Assembly (NCBI GenBank): GCA_022566735.1
Contig: JADFIG010000010.1
Span: forward strand, 1 to 64,000
Direction: 5' to 3'
DNA length: 64,000 nt
Source of the DNA: Pseudomonadota bacterium
Lineage (GTDB): Bacteria; Pseudomonadota; Gammaproteobacteria; Burkholderiales; Burkholderiaceae_C
Below the pieces are notes generated by a model. That model had not been told where the DNA came from. It ran no database searches and saw nothing but the letters and a program-made list of their open reading frames with translations. Shown here in pieces: positions 47,642 to 55,982 of this stretch (position 1 is its first letter; each line of letters starts with the position of its first letter). The translations under genes were made by a program, and so were the position numbers.

Positions 47642-49528
47642 TCAGCGCGGCGCGTACTCCGGCACCAGGGCGTGCAGGCGCGCACGCAGCGTGGCGGGGG
47701 TGCAGGCGGCCTCGTCGTCGGCCAGGGCGAGCATGTGGGCGATCCAGTCGGGCGGCAATTCGCCACGCACACCCCCGCGCAATCGCGCCAGGCGCAGGCG
47801 CGGGTGCGGCGTCGGCAAGGTGGTGTCGGCGTCGGCAAGCAATTCTTCGTAAAGCTTCTCGCCAGGGCGCAGGCCGCTGAAGACGATGGGGATCTCGGCC
47901 TCGGTGTGGCCGCTCAGGCGGATGAGTTCGCGCGCCAGGTCGGCGATCTTCACCGACTTGCCCATGTCCATCACGAAGACCTGGCCCGAGTCGGCCAGGG
48001 CCGCGGCCTGCAGCACCAGCTGGGCCGCTTCGGGGATGGTCATGAAGTAGCGGGTGATCTCGGGGTGGGTGACGGTGACCGGCCCGCCCTTGGCGATCTG
48101 CTCCTTGAACTTGGGGATGACGCTGCCGCTCGACCCCAGCACGTTGCCGAAGCGCACGGCCATGAAGCGGGTGGCCGGCACGCTGGCCGCCCAGTGCGAG
48201 ACGACCATCTCGGCGGCCCGCTTGGTGGCGCCCATGACGTTGGTCGGGTTGACGGCCTTGTCGGTGGAGATGAGCACGAAGCGCTTGGCGCCGGCCTCGG
48301 CCGCGGCCTGGGCGCACAGGTAGGTGCCCAGGGTGTTGTTGCGCAGCGCGATCCAGGCGTTGTCGTCCTCCATCAGCGGCACGTGCTTGTAGGCCGCCGC
48401 GTGGAAGACGAGGTCGGGGCGGTGGCGGGCCATGGCGCGGCGCAGGGCGCCGAGGTCCTTGACGTCGCCGACCAGGCGCACCAGGGGCAGGTGGGGGAAG
48501 CGTTCGCTCAAGTCCTGCTCGACCTGGTAGAGGGCGAACTCGCTGAGCTCGAACAGCACGAGGCGGCTGGGGCCGAAGCGGGCGATCTGGCGGCACAGCT
48601 CGGAGCCGATCGAGCCGCCGGCCCCGGTCACGAAGACGGTCTGGCCGCTGATGAGGGCGGAGACGGCGCTTTCGTCCAGCTTGACGGGCTGGCGGCCCAG
48701 CACGTCCTCGGGCTCGATGTCGCGGACGCGGTCGATGCGCGAGCGGCCTTCGCGCAGCTCGTCGGCGGTGGGCACGGTGACCACGGGCAGGCCGGTGGCC
48801 GAGGCCAGCGCCAAGGCGCGCTTGCGCTCGTCCAGCGTGGCCGAGGGCATAGCCAGGATGAGGTGGGTGACGTCGGCGAGGGTGTCGGCGCGGGTGGCAT
48901 CGTCGGCCAGCAACGCCAGGCCACCGCGCACCTGCACGCCGGAGATGGTCGTGCCGTGCTTGCGCTCGTCGTCATCCAGCAGGCCGACCACCGTCCAGCC
49001 GCGGTGCTGGATGCCGGCGATCAGCAGCTTGGCCGCGGCGCCGGCGCCCAGCACCAGCGCATGCTGGCCGTTGGGCGAGCGCCCGGCCCGACGCGCCCGG
49101 GAAGACTCGCTGACCATGCGCACCGTCATGCGTGCGATCGCCAGCAGCGTCAGGGTGAAGACCGGGTGCAGGGCCAGCACGGCGCGCGGCACCTCGACGA
49201 GCTGGGCCATGAGCACGACGACGGCGCTGGCCAGCCCGGCGCCCAGGCAGACCCAGCCCAGGCGGCTGATGTCGTGGAAGCTGACGTAGCGCCAGGTGGC
49301 GCGCGGCACGCCCAGGGCCCAGGAGACGGCACTGTAGACGCTGATGACGCCCAGCAGCACGGCCCAGTCGTAGGAGGGGCGTTCGTGCAGCCAGCGCTCC
49401 ACGCCCATGCGGAAGAGGTAGGTGAGGTGCCAGGCCAGCAGGATGAGCAGGGCGTCGGCCAGCAAAACGACCGCCTGGCGGCGGGGGCGCAGGCGGTCGA
49501 GGAAGCGGTTCAGCGGAGACCAGAGCAT
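47642..49528 (-). CDS. Membrane-bound nucleotide-sugar 4,6-/5-dehydratase, WbpM/CapD type
   Basis: 628 residues. Four membrane helices occupy about 20-140 and a CoA-binding-like Rossmann region about 150-260. The SDR domain has VFVTGAGGSIGSELCRQIAR, DLVFHAAAYKHVPLMEDD and LISTDKAVNPTNVMGATKRA. Met replaces the usual catalytic Tyr in NVMGATK, which is typical of WbpM, PglF and CapD UDP-GlcNAc 4,6-dehydratases. It should serve O-antigen, capsule or glycoprotein sugar synthesis. No other polysaccharide genes are in this window. The ATG at 49528 has no obvious ribosome site. Confidence 0.9.
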   Translation of the reverse strand: MLWSPLNRFLDRLRPRRQAVVLLADALLILLAWHLTYLFRMGVERWLHERPSYDWAVLLGVISVYSAVSWALGVPRATWRYVSFHDISRLGWVCLGAGLASAVVVLMAQLVEVPRAVLALHPVFTLTLLAIARMTVRMVSESSRARRAGRSPNGQHALVLGAGAAAKLLIAGIQHRGWTVVGLLDDDERKHGTTISGVQVRGGLALLADDATRADTLADVTHLILAMPSATLDERKRALALASATGLPVVTVPTADELREGRSRIDRVRDIEPEDVLGRQPVKLDESAVSALISGQTVFVTGAGGSIGSELCRQIARFGPSRLVLFELSEFALYQVEQDLSERFPHLPLVRLVGDVKDLGALRRAMARHRPDLVFHAAAYKHVPLMEDDNAWIALRNNTLGTYLCAQAAAEAGAKRFVLISTDKAVNPTNVMGATKRAAEMVVSHWAASVPATRFMAVRFGNVLGSSGSVIPKFKEQIAKGGPVTVTHPEITRYFMTIPEAAQLVLQAAALADSGQVFVMDMGKSVKIADLARELIRLSGHTEAEIPIVFSGLRPGEKLYEELLADADTTLPTPHPRLRLARLRGGVRGELPPDWIAHMLALADDEAACTPATLRARLHALVPEYAPR

Positions 49529-49622
49529 GGGCGCGACAAGGAGGGCAGACGCAGGGGCGGCGCCGGGTGCGGCAAAGCCCTCATTGTGCCTGCGCCGGGG
49601 GACCCGCCTGGCAGCGCCCGCC

Positions 49623-50327
49623 TCAGCGCTGCACCGTGGCCGCGTCCTGCCCGAAGAGGATGCTGCGCGACCGCGCGTTGACCGAGGGCACGTTCCCAAG
49701 GTTGACCTCCTCGGCCCGGGCGTAGGCACGCTGCGTGCCGGGGCGCTCGGCGATGGCGTGGAACCAGCGCTGCAGGTGCGGGAAGTCGGAGAGCCGTTGC
49801 TGCTGGCGCTCGTGCGGCACGATCCAGGGGTAGCAGGCCATGTCGGCGATGGAGTAGCTGCCGGCAATGAACTCGCGGTCGGCCAGGCGCTTGTCGAGCA
49901 CGGCGTACAGGCGGGCGGTTTCCTTGACGTAGCGCTCGATGGCGTAGGGGATCTTCTCCGGGGCGTACTGGCTGAAATGGTGGTTCTGGCCGGCCATGGG
50001 GCCCAGGCCGCCCATCTGCCAGAACAGCCACTGCAGGGCCTCGTTGCGGCCACGCAGGTCGGCGGGGATGAAGCGACCGGTCTTGTCGGCCAGGTAGAGC
50101 AGGATGGCGCCGGACTCGAACAGGCTCAGCGGTGTGTCGCCATCGGCCGGAGCGTGGTCGACGATGGCGGGGATGCGGTTGTTGGGCGCGATCCTCAGGA
50201 ACCCGGGCTGGAACTGGTCTCCCTGGCCGATGTTCACCGGGACGATGCGGTAAGGCAGTTGGGCCTCTTCCAGGAACATGGTGACTTTGTGGCCGTTGGG
50301 CGTGGTCCAGTAGTGCAGGTCGATCAT
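49623..50327 (-). CDS. Glutathione S-transferase, YghU/Ure2p-like
   Basis: 234 residues. The thioredoxin-like N-domain reads MIDLHYWTTPNGHKVTMFLE, with FLRIAPNNRIPAIVD and the glutathione-contact LFESGAILLYLADK. The all-alpha C-domain has WQMGGLGPMAGQNHHF and AGSYSIADMACYPW. The family has disulfide-bond reductase activity with glutathione. AAGGAG seven bases before the ATG fixes the start. It is divergent from the DUF1653 gene. Confidence 0.92.
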   Translation of the reverse strand: MIDLHYWTTPNGHKVTMFLEEAQLPYRIVPVNIGQGDQFQPGFLRIAPNNRIPAIVDHAPADGDTPLSLFESGAILLYLADKTGRFIPADLRGRNEALQWLFWQMGGLGPMAGQNHHFSQYAPEKIPYAIERYVKETARLYAVLDKRLADREFIAGSYSIADMACYPWIVPHERQQQRLSDFPHLQRWFHAIAERPGTQRAYARAEEVNLGNVPSVNARSRSILFGQDAATVQR

Positions 50328-50501
50328 GCGGGGCTCCTTGGCGTCCTTGACGGGATGGGGGGGTGCCGATGGCAGGTGATGGATGTCGGCAGAAGGCGGT
50401 GCGAGCCCTCCGATGCGCACCATCATCCGGGAAAGCCGGGCGACCCGCCAAAGCCGCAGCGCCTGCAAGGCTTCGCCATCTGTGTCAGGGACAATGCGGG
50501 C

Positions 50502-50780
50502 ATGACACACACCGCCCGCCCCGCCGACGCCAGCGACTTGCCGCCACTGCCCACGCTGCCGCTGGGCCTGTACGTGCATCACAAGGGCGGCCGCTACGAA
50601 GTGCTGGGCGTGGCACGCCACAGCGAGACGCACGAGGCCCTGGTGGTCTACCGGCCGCTGTACGGCGAGGGCGCGCTGTGGGTGCGGCCGTTTGCCATGT
50701 TCACCGAGGACGTGGTGATCGACGGGGTGCGCCAGCCGCGCTTCAGGTGGGCCGGCGACGCGCCTGCGGCACCGCGATGA
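50502..50780 (+). CDS. DUF1653 domain protein
   Basis: 92 residues. The domain signature is GLYVHHKGGRYEVLGVARHS followed by LVVYRPLYGEGALWVRP and PRF near the end. Function is unknown; the family is widespread and short. Its last 38 bases overlap the end of the convergent ferredoxin gene. The ATG at 50502 is the only sensible start for this size. Confidence 0.85.
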   Translation: MTHTARPADASDLPPLPTLPLGLYVHHKGGRYEVLGVARHSETHEALVVYRPLYGEGALWVRPFAMFTEDVVIDGVRQPRFRWAGDAPAAPR

Positions 50781-51045
50781 CCACGGCGTCCGCCTCGGTC
50801 GCGGGCAGGGCCACGCAGGGCAGGATCTCGCCGGCCTCGCGCTCGTCCAGGCTCAGGCCGGGCCACTCGGTGCGGTAGCGCACCGCCCCCGACAGCATCT
50901 GGCAGCGGCAGGCGCGGCAGGTGCCGTTGCGGCAGGAGCGGGGCAGCTCGATGCCGGCGGCCAGGGCGGCTTCCAGCAGGCTCTGGCCGGGGGCCACGGG
51001 CACGGTGTCGCCCAGCGGCAGCAAGGTCAGCGTGGCCACAGGCAT
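50743..51045 (-). CDS. 2Fe-2S ferredoxin
   Basis: 100 residues with a plant-type cluster motif SCRNGTCRACRC (C-x4-C-x2-C) and a distal Cys in ILPCVAL. It carries single electrons to an unidentified oxygenase or reductase. It is shorter than Fdx of the isc operon and lacks its features. The ATG at 51045 is chosen because homology begins at once. The end overlaps the DUF1653 gene by 38 bases. Confidence 0.88.
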   Translation of the reverse strand: MPVATLTLLPLGDTVPVAPGQSLLEAALAAGIELPRSCRNGTCRACRCQMLSGAVRYRTEWPGLSLDEREAGEILPCVALPATEADAVVIAVPQARRRPT

Positions 51046-51070
51046 CGGCGACGTGAGCGGTCGGTCCAGG

Positions 51071-51322
51071 TCACTGACCGGCCGGCGGGTCTGCCGGGGC
51101 GTCGTCCTTGGTCGCGGCCTTGACGCCCGCAGCGGCCACATCGACCGTGGTCTCGACCACCGTGGCAGTGACCTTCACGGCGGTGGCCGCCACGCTGACG
51201 GCCGCATCGGCCACGGTCACGACGGCGCAGCCCGAGCCCAGGGCGGCGGCGCACAGCCCCGCCAGCAGGATGGTGGCGCGCACCAGGGAACACACAGGGG
51301 CGCGGAAAGAAGCGGCAGGCAT
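51071..51322 (-). CDS. Small lipoprotein (NF038104-like)
   Basis: 83 residues. The signal peptide ends in a lipobox-like ALGSGC, then AVVTVADAAVSVAATAVKVT. It closely resembles the NF038104 family of short Ala/Val-rich lipoproteins found in Burkholderiales and pseudomonads. Function unknown. The start shares one base with the dinB stop (TGATG), implying coupling. Confidence 0.75.
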   Translation of the reverse strand: MPAASFRAPVCSLVRATILLAGLCAAALGSGCAVVTVADAAVSVAATAVKVTATVVETTVDVAAAGVKAATKDDAPADPPAGQ

Positions 51323-52593
51323 CAGGCAGGCTCGGTGAAATCGAACAATGGCAGGGACGCCTGGGCCGAGGGATCGGCCTCGGCAGGCGCGGGCTGCGGC
51401 TGGCCGTCACCGGCCACGAGGGACGCCATTTTCACGCCAATCAGGCGCAGGCGGCGGTCCAGGGGCACGGTTTTCAGGCAGCGCCCGGCCCACAGGCGGA
51501 TCTCGGCGGCATCCCGCGTGAGGTGCGGCAGGCTGATGCTGCGGGTGACGATGCGGAAGTCGTCGTAGCGCAGCTTGAGCCCGACGTTGCGGCCCACGTA
51601 GCCCTTGCGGGCGAGGTCTGAGGCGAGCTGCTCGCACAGGCGGGTGAAGATAGGGCCGAGGGTGACGCGGTCGTCGCGCGGATGGAGGTCGCGCTCGAAG
51701 GTGGTTTCGCGGCTGATGGACTTGGGCTCGCGCCAGGTGACCACGGGGCGCTCGTCGCGGCCGTGGGCGGCGTCGTGCAGCCAGTGGCCGCTGTTGCTGC
51801 CGAACTCGGCCAGCAGTTGCGCCAGCGGGGCCGCGGCGAGCTCGCCGATGGTGCGGATGCCCAGCGCGGCCAGGCGTTCCTGGGCCCTGGGGCCGATGCC
51901 GTTGATGCGTGCGGCCGGCAAGGGCCACAGGCGCGTCGGGATGTCGGCGGGCATCAGCAGGGTCAGGCCGTCGGGCTTGTCGAGGTCGGAGCTGAGCTTG
52001 GAGAGCAGCTTGTTGGGCGTGATGCCGACCGAGCAGGTCAGGCCGGTGGCGTCTTTCACGGCCTGCTTGAGGCGCTGGCCGATGGCTCGCACGCCGCCCA
52101 GCGGGTCGCCATCGACCGCGTCGCGCGCCCCGGGCACGTCGGTGAGGTCGATGTAGATCTCATCGATGCCGCGGTCTTCGATGACGGGGGCGATCTCGGC
52201 CACGGCGGCCTTGAACAGGCGCGAGTGGCGGCGGTACGCGTCGAAATCGACCGGCAGCAAGATGGCGTCAGGTGCAAGCACGGCGGCCTTCATCAGGCCC
52301 ATGCCGGAATGCACGCCCAGGGCGCGGGCGGCGTAGGTGGCGGTGGTGATGACGCCACGGCCGGCGTAGTCACGCAGGCGGGCATGGTGGCTGCCGCCAT
52401 CGGGTTGCGCCTCAGGCGGGTGCCGGCGCCCTCCCCCGATCACGACGGGCTGGCCTTGCAGCTCGGGGTAGCGCAGCAACTCGACCGACGCATAGAAAGC
52501 GTCCATGTCGAGGTGGGCGATGAGGCGCGCCGGCAGCGCGGCGGACGCGGCGTTGCGGACAGCGGGGCGGGGGTCGTGGGCGGCGGACAGCAC
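51322..52593 (-). CDS. dinB: DNA polymerase IV (Y-family)
   Basis: 423 residues from a GTG. Catalytic elements are IAHLDMDAFYASVE and DEIYIDLTDV, with GITPNKLLSKLSSDLDKPDG and INGIGPRAQERLAALG (HhH). The little-finger domain follows (about 240-350). The extreme C-terminus QASLPLF is a beta-clamp-binding motif, supporting a functional translesion polymerase. No LexA box was identified upstream. The small lipoprotein gene follows directly. Confidence 0.94.
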   Translation of the reverse strand: MLSAAHDPRPAVRNAASAALPARLIAHLDMDAFYASVELLRYPELQGQPVVIGGGRRHPPEAQPDGGSHHARLRDYAGRGVITTATYAARALGVHSGMGLMKAAVLAPDAILLPVDFDAYRRHSRLFKAAVAEIAPVIEDRGIDEIYIDLTDVPGARDAVDGDPLGGVRAIGQRLKQAVKDATGLTCSVGITPNKLLSKLSSDLDKPDGLTLLMPADIPTRLWPLPAARINGIGPRAQERLAALGIRTIGELAAAPLAQLLAEFGSNSGHWLHDAAHGRDERPVVTWREPKSISRETTFERDLHPRDDRVTLGPIFTRLCEQLASDLARKGYVGRNVGLKLRYDDFRIVTRSISLPHLTRDAAEIRLWAGRCLKTVPLDRRLRLIGVKMASLVAGDGQPQPAPAEADPSAQASLPLFDFTEPA

Positions 52594-52676
52594 GGTGCCC
52601 GCATTCTGACGCGAAGCGCCACTGGTGATGTGAGGGGGTGGCGCGATGGCGTGGTGCGATGGCGTGCGATGCAGGC

Positions 52677-52991
52677 TCAGGCGTGGATGTCCAGCAGGCT
52701 GCCCATCAGTTCGTCTTGCGTGCGGATGCTGCGCAGGTTGGCCTTGAAGCTGTAGCTGGCCTGCATCTGCTGGACCAGGTCGGTGGCCAGGTCGGCCCCG
52801 ATTTCGCTGGACTTGCCGATGGTGACCACCACACCGGGCTGCTCCTGTCCCAGGCCGGTGCCCACGGTCTGCTGCTGCGCGACCTCGCGGCGGAAGTCCG
52901 GCGTCTGCGCGTTGGCGATGTTGTGCGCCGCAACGTCCAAGCGCATGGAGGCCGCCTGGATGCCCGACAGGGAGGAGGACAAGGCTGTCAT
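52677..52991 (-). CDS. Very short flagellar rod/hook-like protein
   Basis: 104 residues that join the N-terminal signature of axial flagellar proteins (SSSLSGIQAASMRLDVAAHN, IANAQTPDFRR) to their C-terminal signature (DLVQQMQASYSFKANLRSIR, then MGSLLDIHA). The central domain present in FlgB, FlgC, FlgE or FlgG is almost absent. No other flagellar gene is near. Such mini-proteins annotated as basal-body rod proteins occur singly in Burkholderiales. It may polymerise as a rod component, or be an adapted remnant. The ATG at 52991 is fixed by homology. Confidence 0.82.
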   Translation of the reverse strand: MTALSSSLSGIQAASMRLDVAAHNIANAQTPDFRREVAQQQTVGTGLGQEQPGVVVTIGKSSEIGADLATDLVQQMQASYSFKANLRSIRTQDELMGSLLDIHA

Positions 52992-53111
52992 GTCGGCAGT
53001 GTGCGGCAGACCGCCGCGCCCGTCACCAGGCGCGATGCAGGCGCAGGCCACAAGCGTGCAGACGCCACGCACAGGGTGTCCGCGGGCGGGGACAGGCGCC
53101 CCGGCCCACGC

Positions 53112-55655
53112 TCACGCCGGGGCCCGCTCCAGGGCCCAGGCGCACACCGAGGCAGGGTCCAGCCCGGCGCCCTGCTCCATCAGGCGCTGCAGCACGGTCG
53201 GCTCCAGCGCGTCGCGCACAGCGGCATGGGCGCGCGACCAGGCGTAGACGGCCAGCACGTCGCGGGCGCCGAGCGAGCGGTAGGTCTGCTCGGTGTAGCC
53301 CAGCAGCCGCGCCGCCGCTTCATGGCGCCCCTCCATGGCCGCCAGCAAGGCCAGCAAGCCCGCGTACAGGCCCAGCCACTCCCAACTGCGGCTGCGCGAG
53401 GCGGCCAGGAAGTCGCTGAGCGTCGCGCGGGCCTGGACGAGGTCCGCACGCACGAAGGCCACGCAGGCCACGATGGCCAGGGCGTGGACGACGAAGTTGT
53501 CGCGGCGGTGGCGGCCACGCGAGAGGATGTCCTGGCTGATGCGCAGCGCAGCGTCGGTGTCGCCCAGGGCCAGGCTGATGGCGGCGAGGTCGCTCAGGCT
53601 GGCCGAGACCACGCCCTCCAGGCCAGCCCCCTGCGCACGCACCAGCAGGTGCTGACAGACACGCCGCGCATCGGCCATGTGTTCCTGGGCGCGCAGCACG
53701 CCGACCTCGGCGAGTTGACGCTGCGCCAGCAGGCGCACGGGCCAGCCGGGCTGCTCCAGGGCGGCCATCTCGCGCAGCACGGCGGTGGCCGCATCGGCAT
53801 CGAGCATGCCGCTGCCGACCACGCAGCGCAGCGCCAGGTAGACGCCGCGGACATCGTTGGCACGGCGGCTGGCCCGGGCCGCGCGCTCGGCACAGGCCCG
53901 CATGGCGGCGTTGTCGACGCCCCAGTGCAGGCGGCTGTGCTCCAGCCAGAAGCGGGTGGTGGCGGGGCCCTCGTCCAGGCCGTCGGCGACGGCTTCGAGC
54001 TGGCGCCCGCGCGAGCGCCCCTCGGGCGCCACACCCAGCAGCAGGAACAGCGGGCCGGCCGCGCCCTGCAGCCGCACGGCGAGGTCCGGTGCCTGCAAGG
54101 CAGCCCAGTCGAGTGCTGCGCGCACGTTGTCGATGTCGGCACCGTACTGCGCCAGCCAGGCGGCATCGGCGCTGAACCAGTGGGCCTCGTAGGCCTCGTC
54201 CATGAGGTCGGCCACGGCATGGGCATGACGCGCCTGCAGCAGGGCCTGCTCGCCGCTGTCCTGCAGCTTGAGGCCGGCGTAGTCGCGCATGCTGTCGAGC
54301 AGGCGGTAGCGCGGCGATTCGCCGGCATCGACCGCGACCAGGGAACGGTCGACCAGTGCGCCCAGGGTGTCGAGGACCTGCCACTCGTCCAGGCCGCTGT
54401 CCGGGGCCTCCGGCAAGGGGGCCTCCACCAGCAGCGAGGCCAGGCTGAGCGGGAAGCCGCCGGCAAACACCGCCACGCGGCGGAACAGGGCCTGCTCGGT
54501 CGGGCTCAGCAGGGCGTGGCTCCAGTCCAGCGCGGCCATCAGCGTCTGGTGGCGGTCGGGCACGCCGGTGCTCTGGCCGCTGAGCAGGCGGAAGCGCTCG
54601 TCCAGGCGCTGGTTCACGCCGTGGAGGCCCAGCAGGGGCACACGGGCCGCGGCCAGCTTGATGGCCAGCGCCAGGCCGTCGACACGGCGGCACAGTTGCG
54701 CCACCGCATCGACCTGGTCGGGCTGCAGCACGTAACGGCGGTCGATGGCGCGGACCTGGTCCACGAACAGGGCGACGGCGCCGTGCAGCAGGGCCTCATC
54801 GACCGAGGCCCCGGGCGACGGGATGGACAGCGGCCCCAGGCGGAAGGTGCGCTCGCCATCGACCCGCAGCGGCACCTGGCTGGTCACCAGCATGCGCACG
54901 GTGGGTGCGGTGTCCAGCAAGGCTGCGGCCAGCATGGCCACGTCGTCGAGCACGTGCTCGGCGTTGTCCAGCAGCAGCAGCACCTTGAGCGGGCGCAAGG
55001 CCGCGCCCAGCATGCCCAGCCGGTCCACGCCGCTGACCGGCAGCCCCAGGGCCTGCGACACCGCCGTGACCACGCAGCCGCCGGGGCTCAGGCTGGCCAG
55101 GTCGACCCAGGCCGCGCCGTCGGGGCGGTCCTTGCGCCAGCGGTGCCCTGCCGCCAGGGCCAGGGCCGTCTTGCCGATGCCGGCCGGGCCGACCAGGGTG
55201 ATGAGCGGCGCGGGCAGCAGGGCGTCCAGGGCGTCGAGGTCGCGCTCGCGCCCCCACAGGCGCTGCACCGGGACGGGCAGCACCGACAGCGGCTCGCTGT
55301 CCTGCGGCTCGCCGCCCTGTCGTTCGCTCACGCCGCGCTGCGGCAGCGGCACCACGAAGCGGTAGCCCCTGCCCGGCACGGTGACGATGGCGGCCGTGCC
55401 CAGCACCTTGCGCAGGGCGGAAATCTGGACCTGGAGGTTGTTCTCCTCGACGACCAGGCCGGGCCAGACCAGCTCCAGCAACTCGGCCTTGGTGACCAGG
55501 CGGCCATGGCGCTGCACCAGGGCGCTCAGCAAGACCACGGCACGCGCGCCCAGGCTGGTTGGCTGCCCGTCGAAATAGAGCACGCGTTCCTGCGGACGGA
55601 GCTCGAATCGGTCGAAACGGATGCTGTGTGCCAAGGGATCCCCGGTCGATGCCAC
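53112..55655 (-). CDS. Winged-helix transcriptional regulator with NB-ARC-like ATPase and TPR-like repeats
   Basis: 847 residues. An OmpR/PhoB-type DNA-binding domain (about 10-105) includes LVTKAELLELVWPGLVVEEN and VPGRGYRFVVPL. An AAA/NB-ARC-like domain has Walker A GPAGIGKT (156-163) and VLLLLDNAEHVLDDVA. The C-terminal 400 residues are helical and TPR-like. This is the architecture of large signal-integrating regulators in which ligand binding to the repeats drives ATP-dependent oligomerisation. The target is unknown. It lies on the same strand as the MFS exporter, 330 bases downstream of it. Confidence 0.88.
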   Translation of the reverse strand: MASTGDPLAHSIRFDRFELRPQERVLYFDGQPTSLGARAVVLLSALVQRHGRLVTKAELLELVWPGLVVEENNLQVQISALRKVLGTAAIVTVPGRGYRFVVPLPQRGVSERQGGEPQDSEPLSVLPVPVQRLWGRERDLDALDALLPAPLITLVGPAGIGKTALALAAGHRWRKDRPDGAAWVDLASLSPGGCVVTAVSQALGLPVSGVDRLGMLGAALRPLKVLLLLDNAEHVLDDVAMLAAALLDTAPTVRMLVTSQVPLRVDGERTFRLGPLSIPSPGASVDEALLHGAVALFVDQVRAIDRRYVLQPDQVDAVAQLCRRVDGLALAIKLAAARVPLLGLHGVNQRLDERFRLLSGQSTGVPDRHQTLMAALDWSHALLSPTEQALFRRVAVFAGGFPLSLASLLVEAPLPEAPDSGLDEWQVLDTLGALVDRSLVAVDAGESPRYRLLDSMRDYAGLKLQDSGEQALLQARHAHAVADLMDEAYEAHWFSADAAWLAQYGADIDNVRAALDWAALQAPDLAVRLQGAAGPLFLLLGVAPEGRSRGRQLEAVADGLDEGPATTRFWLEHSRLHWGVDNAAMRACAERAARASRRANDVRGVYLALRCVVGSGMLDADAATAVLREMAALEQPGWPVRLLAQRQLAEVGVLRAQEHMADARRVCQHLLVRAQGAGLEGVVSASLSDLAAISLALGDTDAALRISQDILSRGRHRRDNFVVHALAIVACVAFVRADLVQARATLSDFLAASRSRSWEWLGLYAGLLALLAAMEGRHEAAARLLGYTEQTYRSLGARDVLAVYAWSRAHAAVRDALEPTVLQRLMEQGAGLDPASVCAWALERAPA

Positions 55656-55982
55656 ACCGCGGCCTCAGCGCCCCGGTGGCTGACCGGGCAACCCCGGCCG
55701 GGTGCCGCCCTTTTCAGCAGATTTTCAGGATCTCTTCAGGACGGCATGTCCGGTCACGCGGACAATGCAACACATTCTAAAGACATCCGGTGCGGACTTG
55801 GTTCTGATCCCCTCAGAGCACAGCAAAAAGCCGCGATCCAGCCGGAAACCACAAAAAAACGCTGTCATCCCGACGCAACGACCGCCAACATCCGGCTGCG
55901 CGTCACCGGGTTTGCCCGCCGCCCTGGCCACCGGGACGGCGGGTTTCCCTTTTTCTGGCCGCCACACGACCTCCACACGGCC
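55656..55982. promoter_or_regulatory. Intergenic region between the exporter stop and the large regulator start, with a hairpin
   Basis: CCCGCCG (55915-55921) and CGGCGGG (55937-55943) form a stem with a 15-base loop, just downstream of the exporter gene; it is a likely terminator for it, although the T-tract lies on the plus-strand side. The remaining 200 bases are the leader of the regulator gene. They are locally AT-richer (ATTTTCAGGATCTCTTCAGG near 55720-55740) and hold an A-tract at about 55850-55860. Confidence 0.4.
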
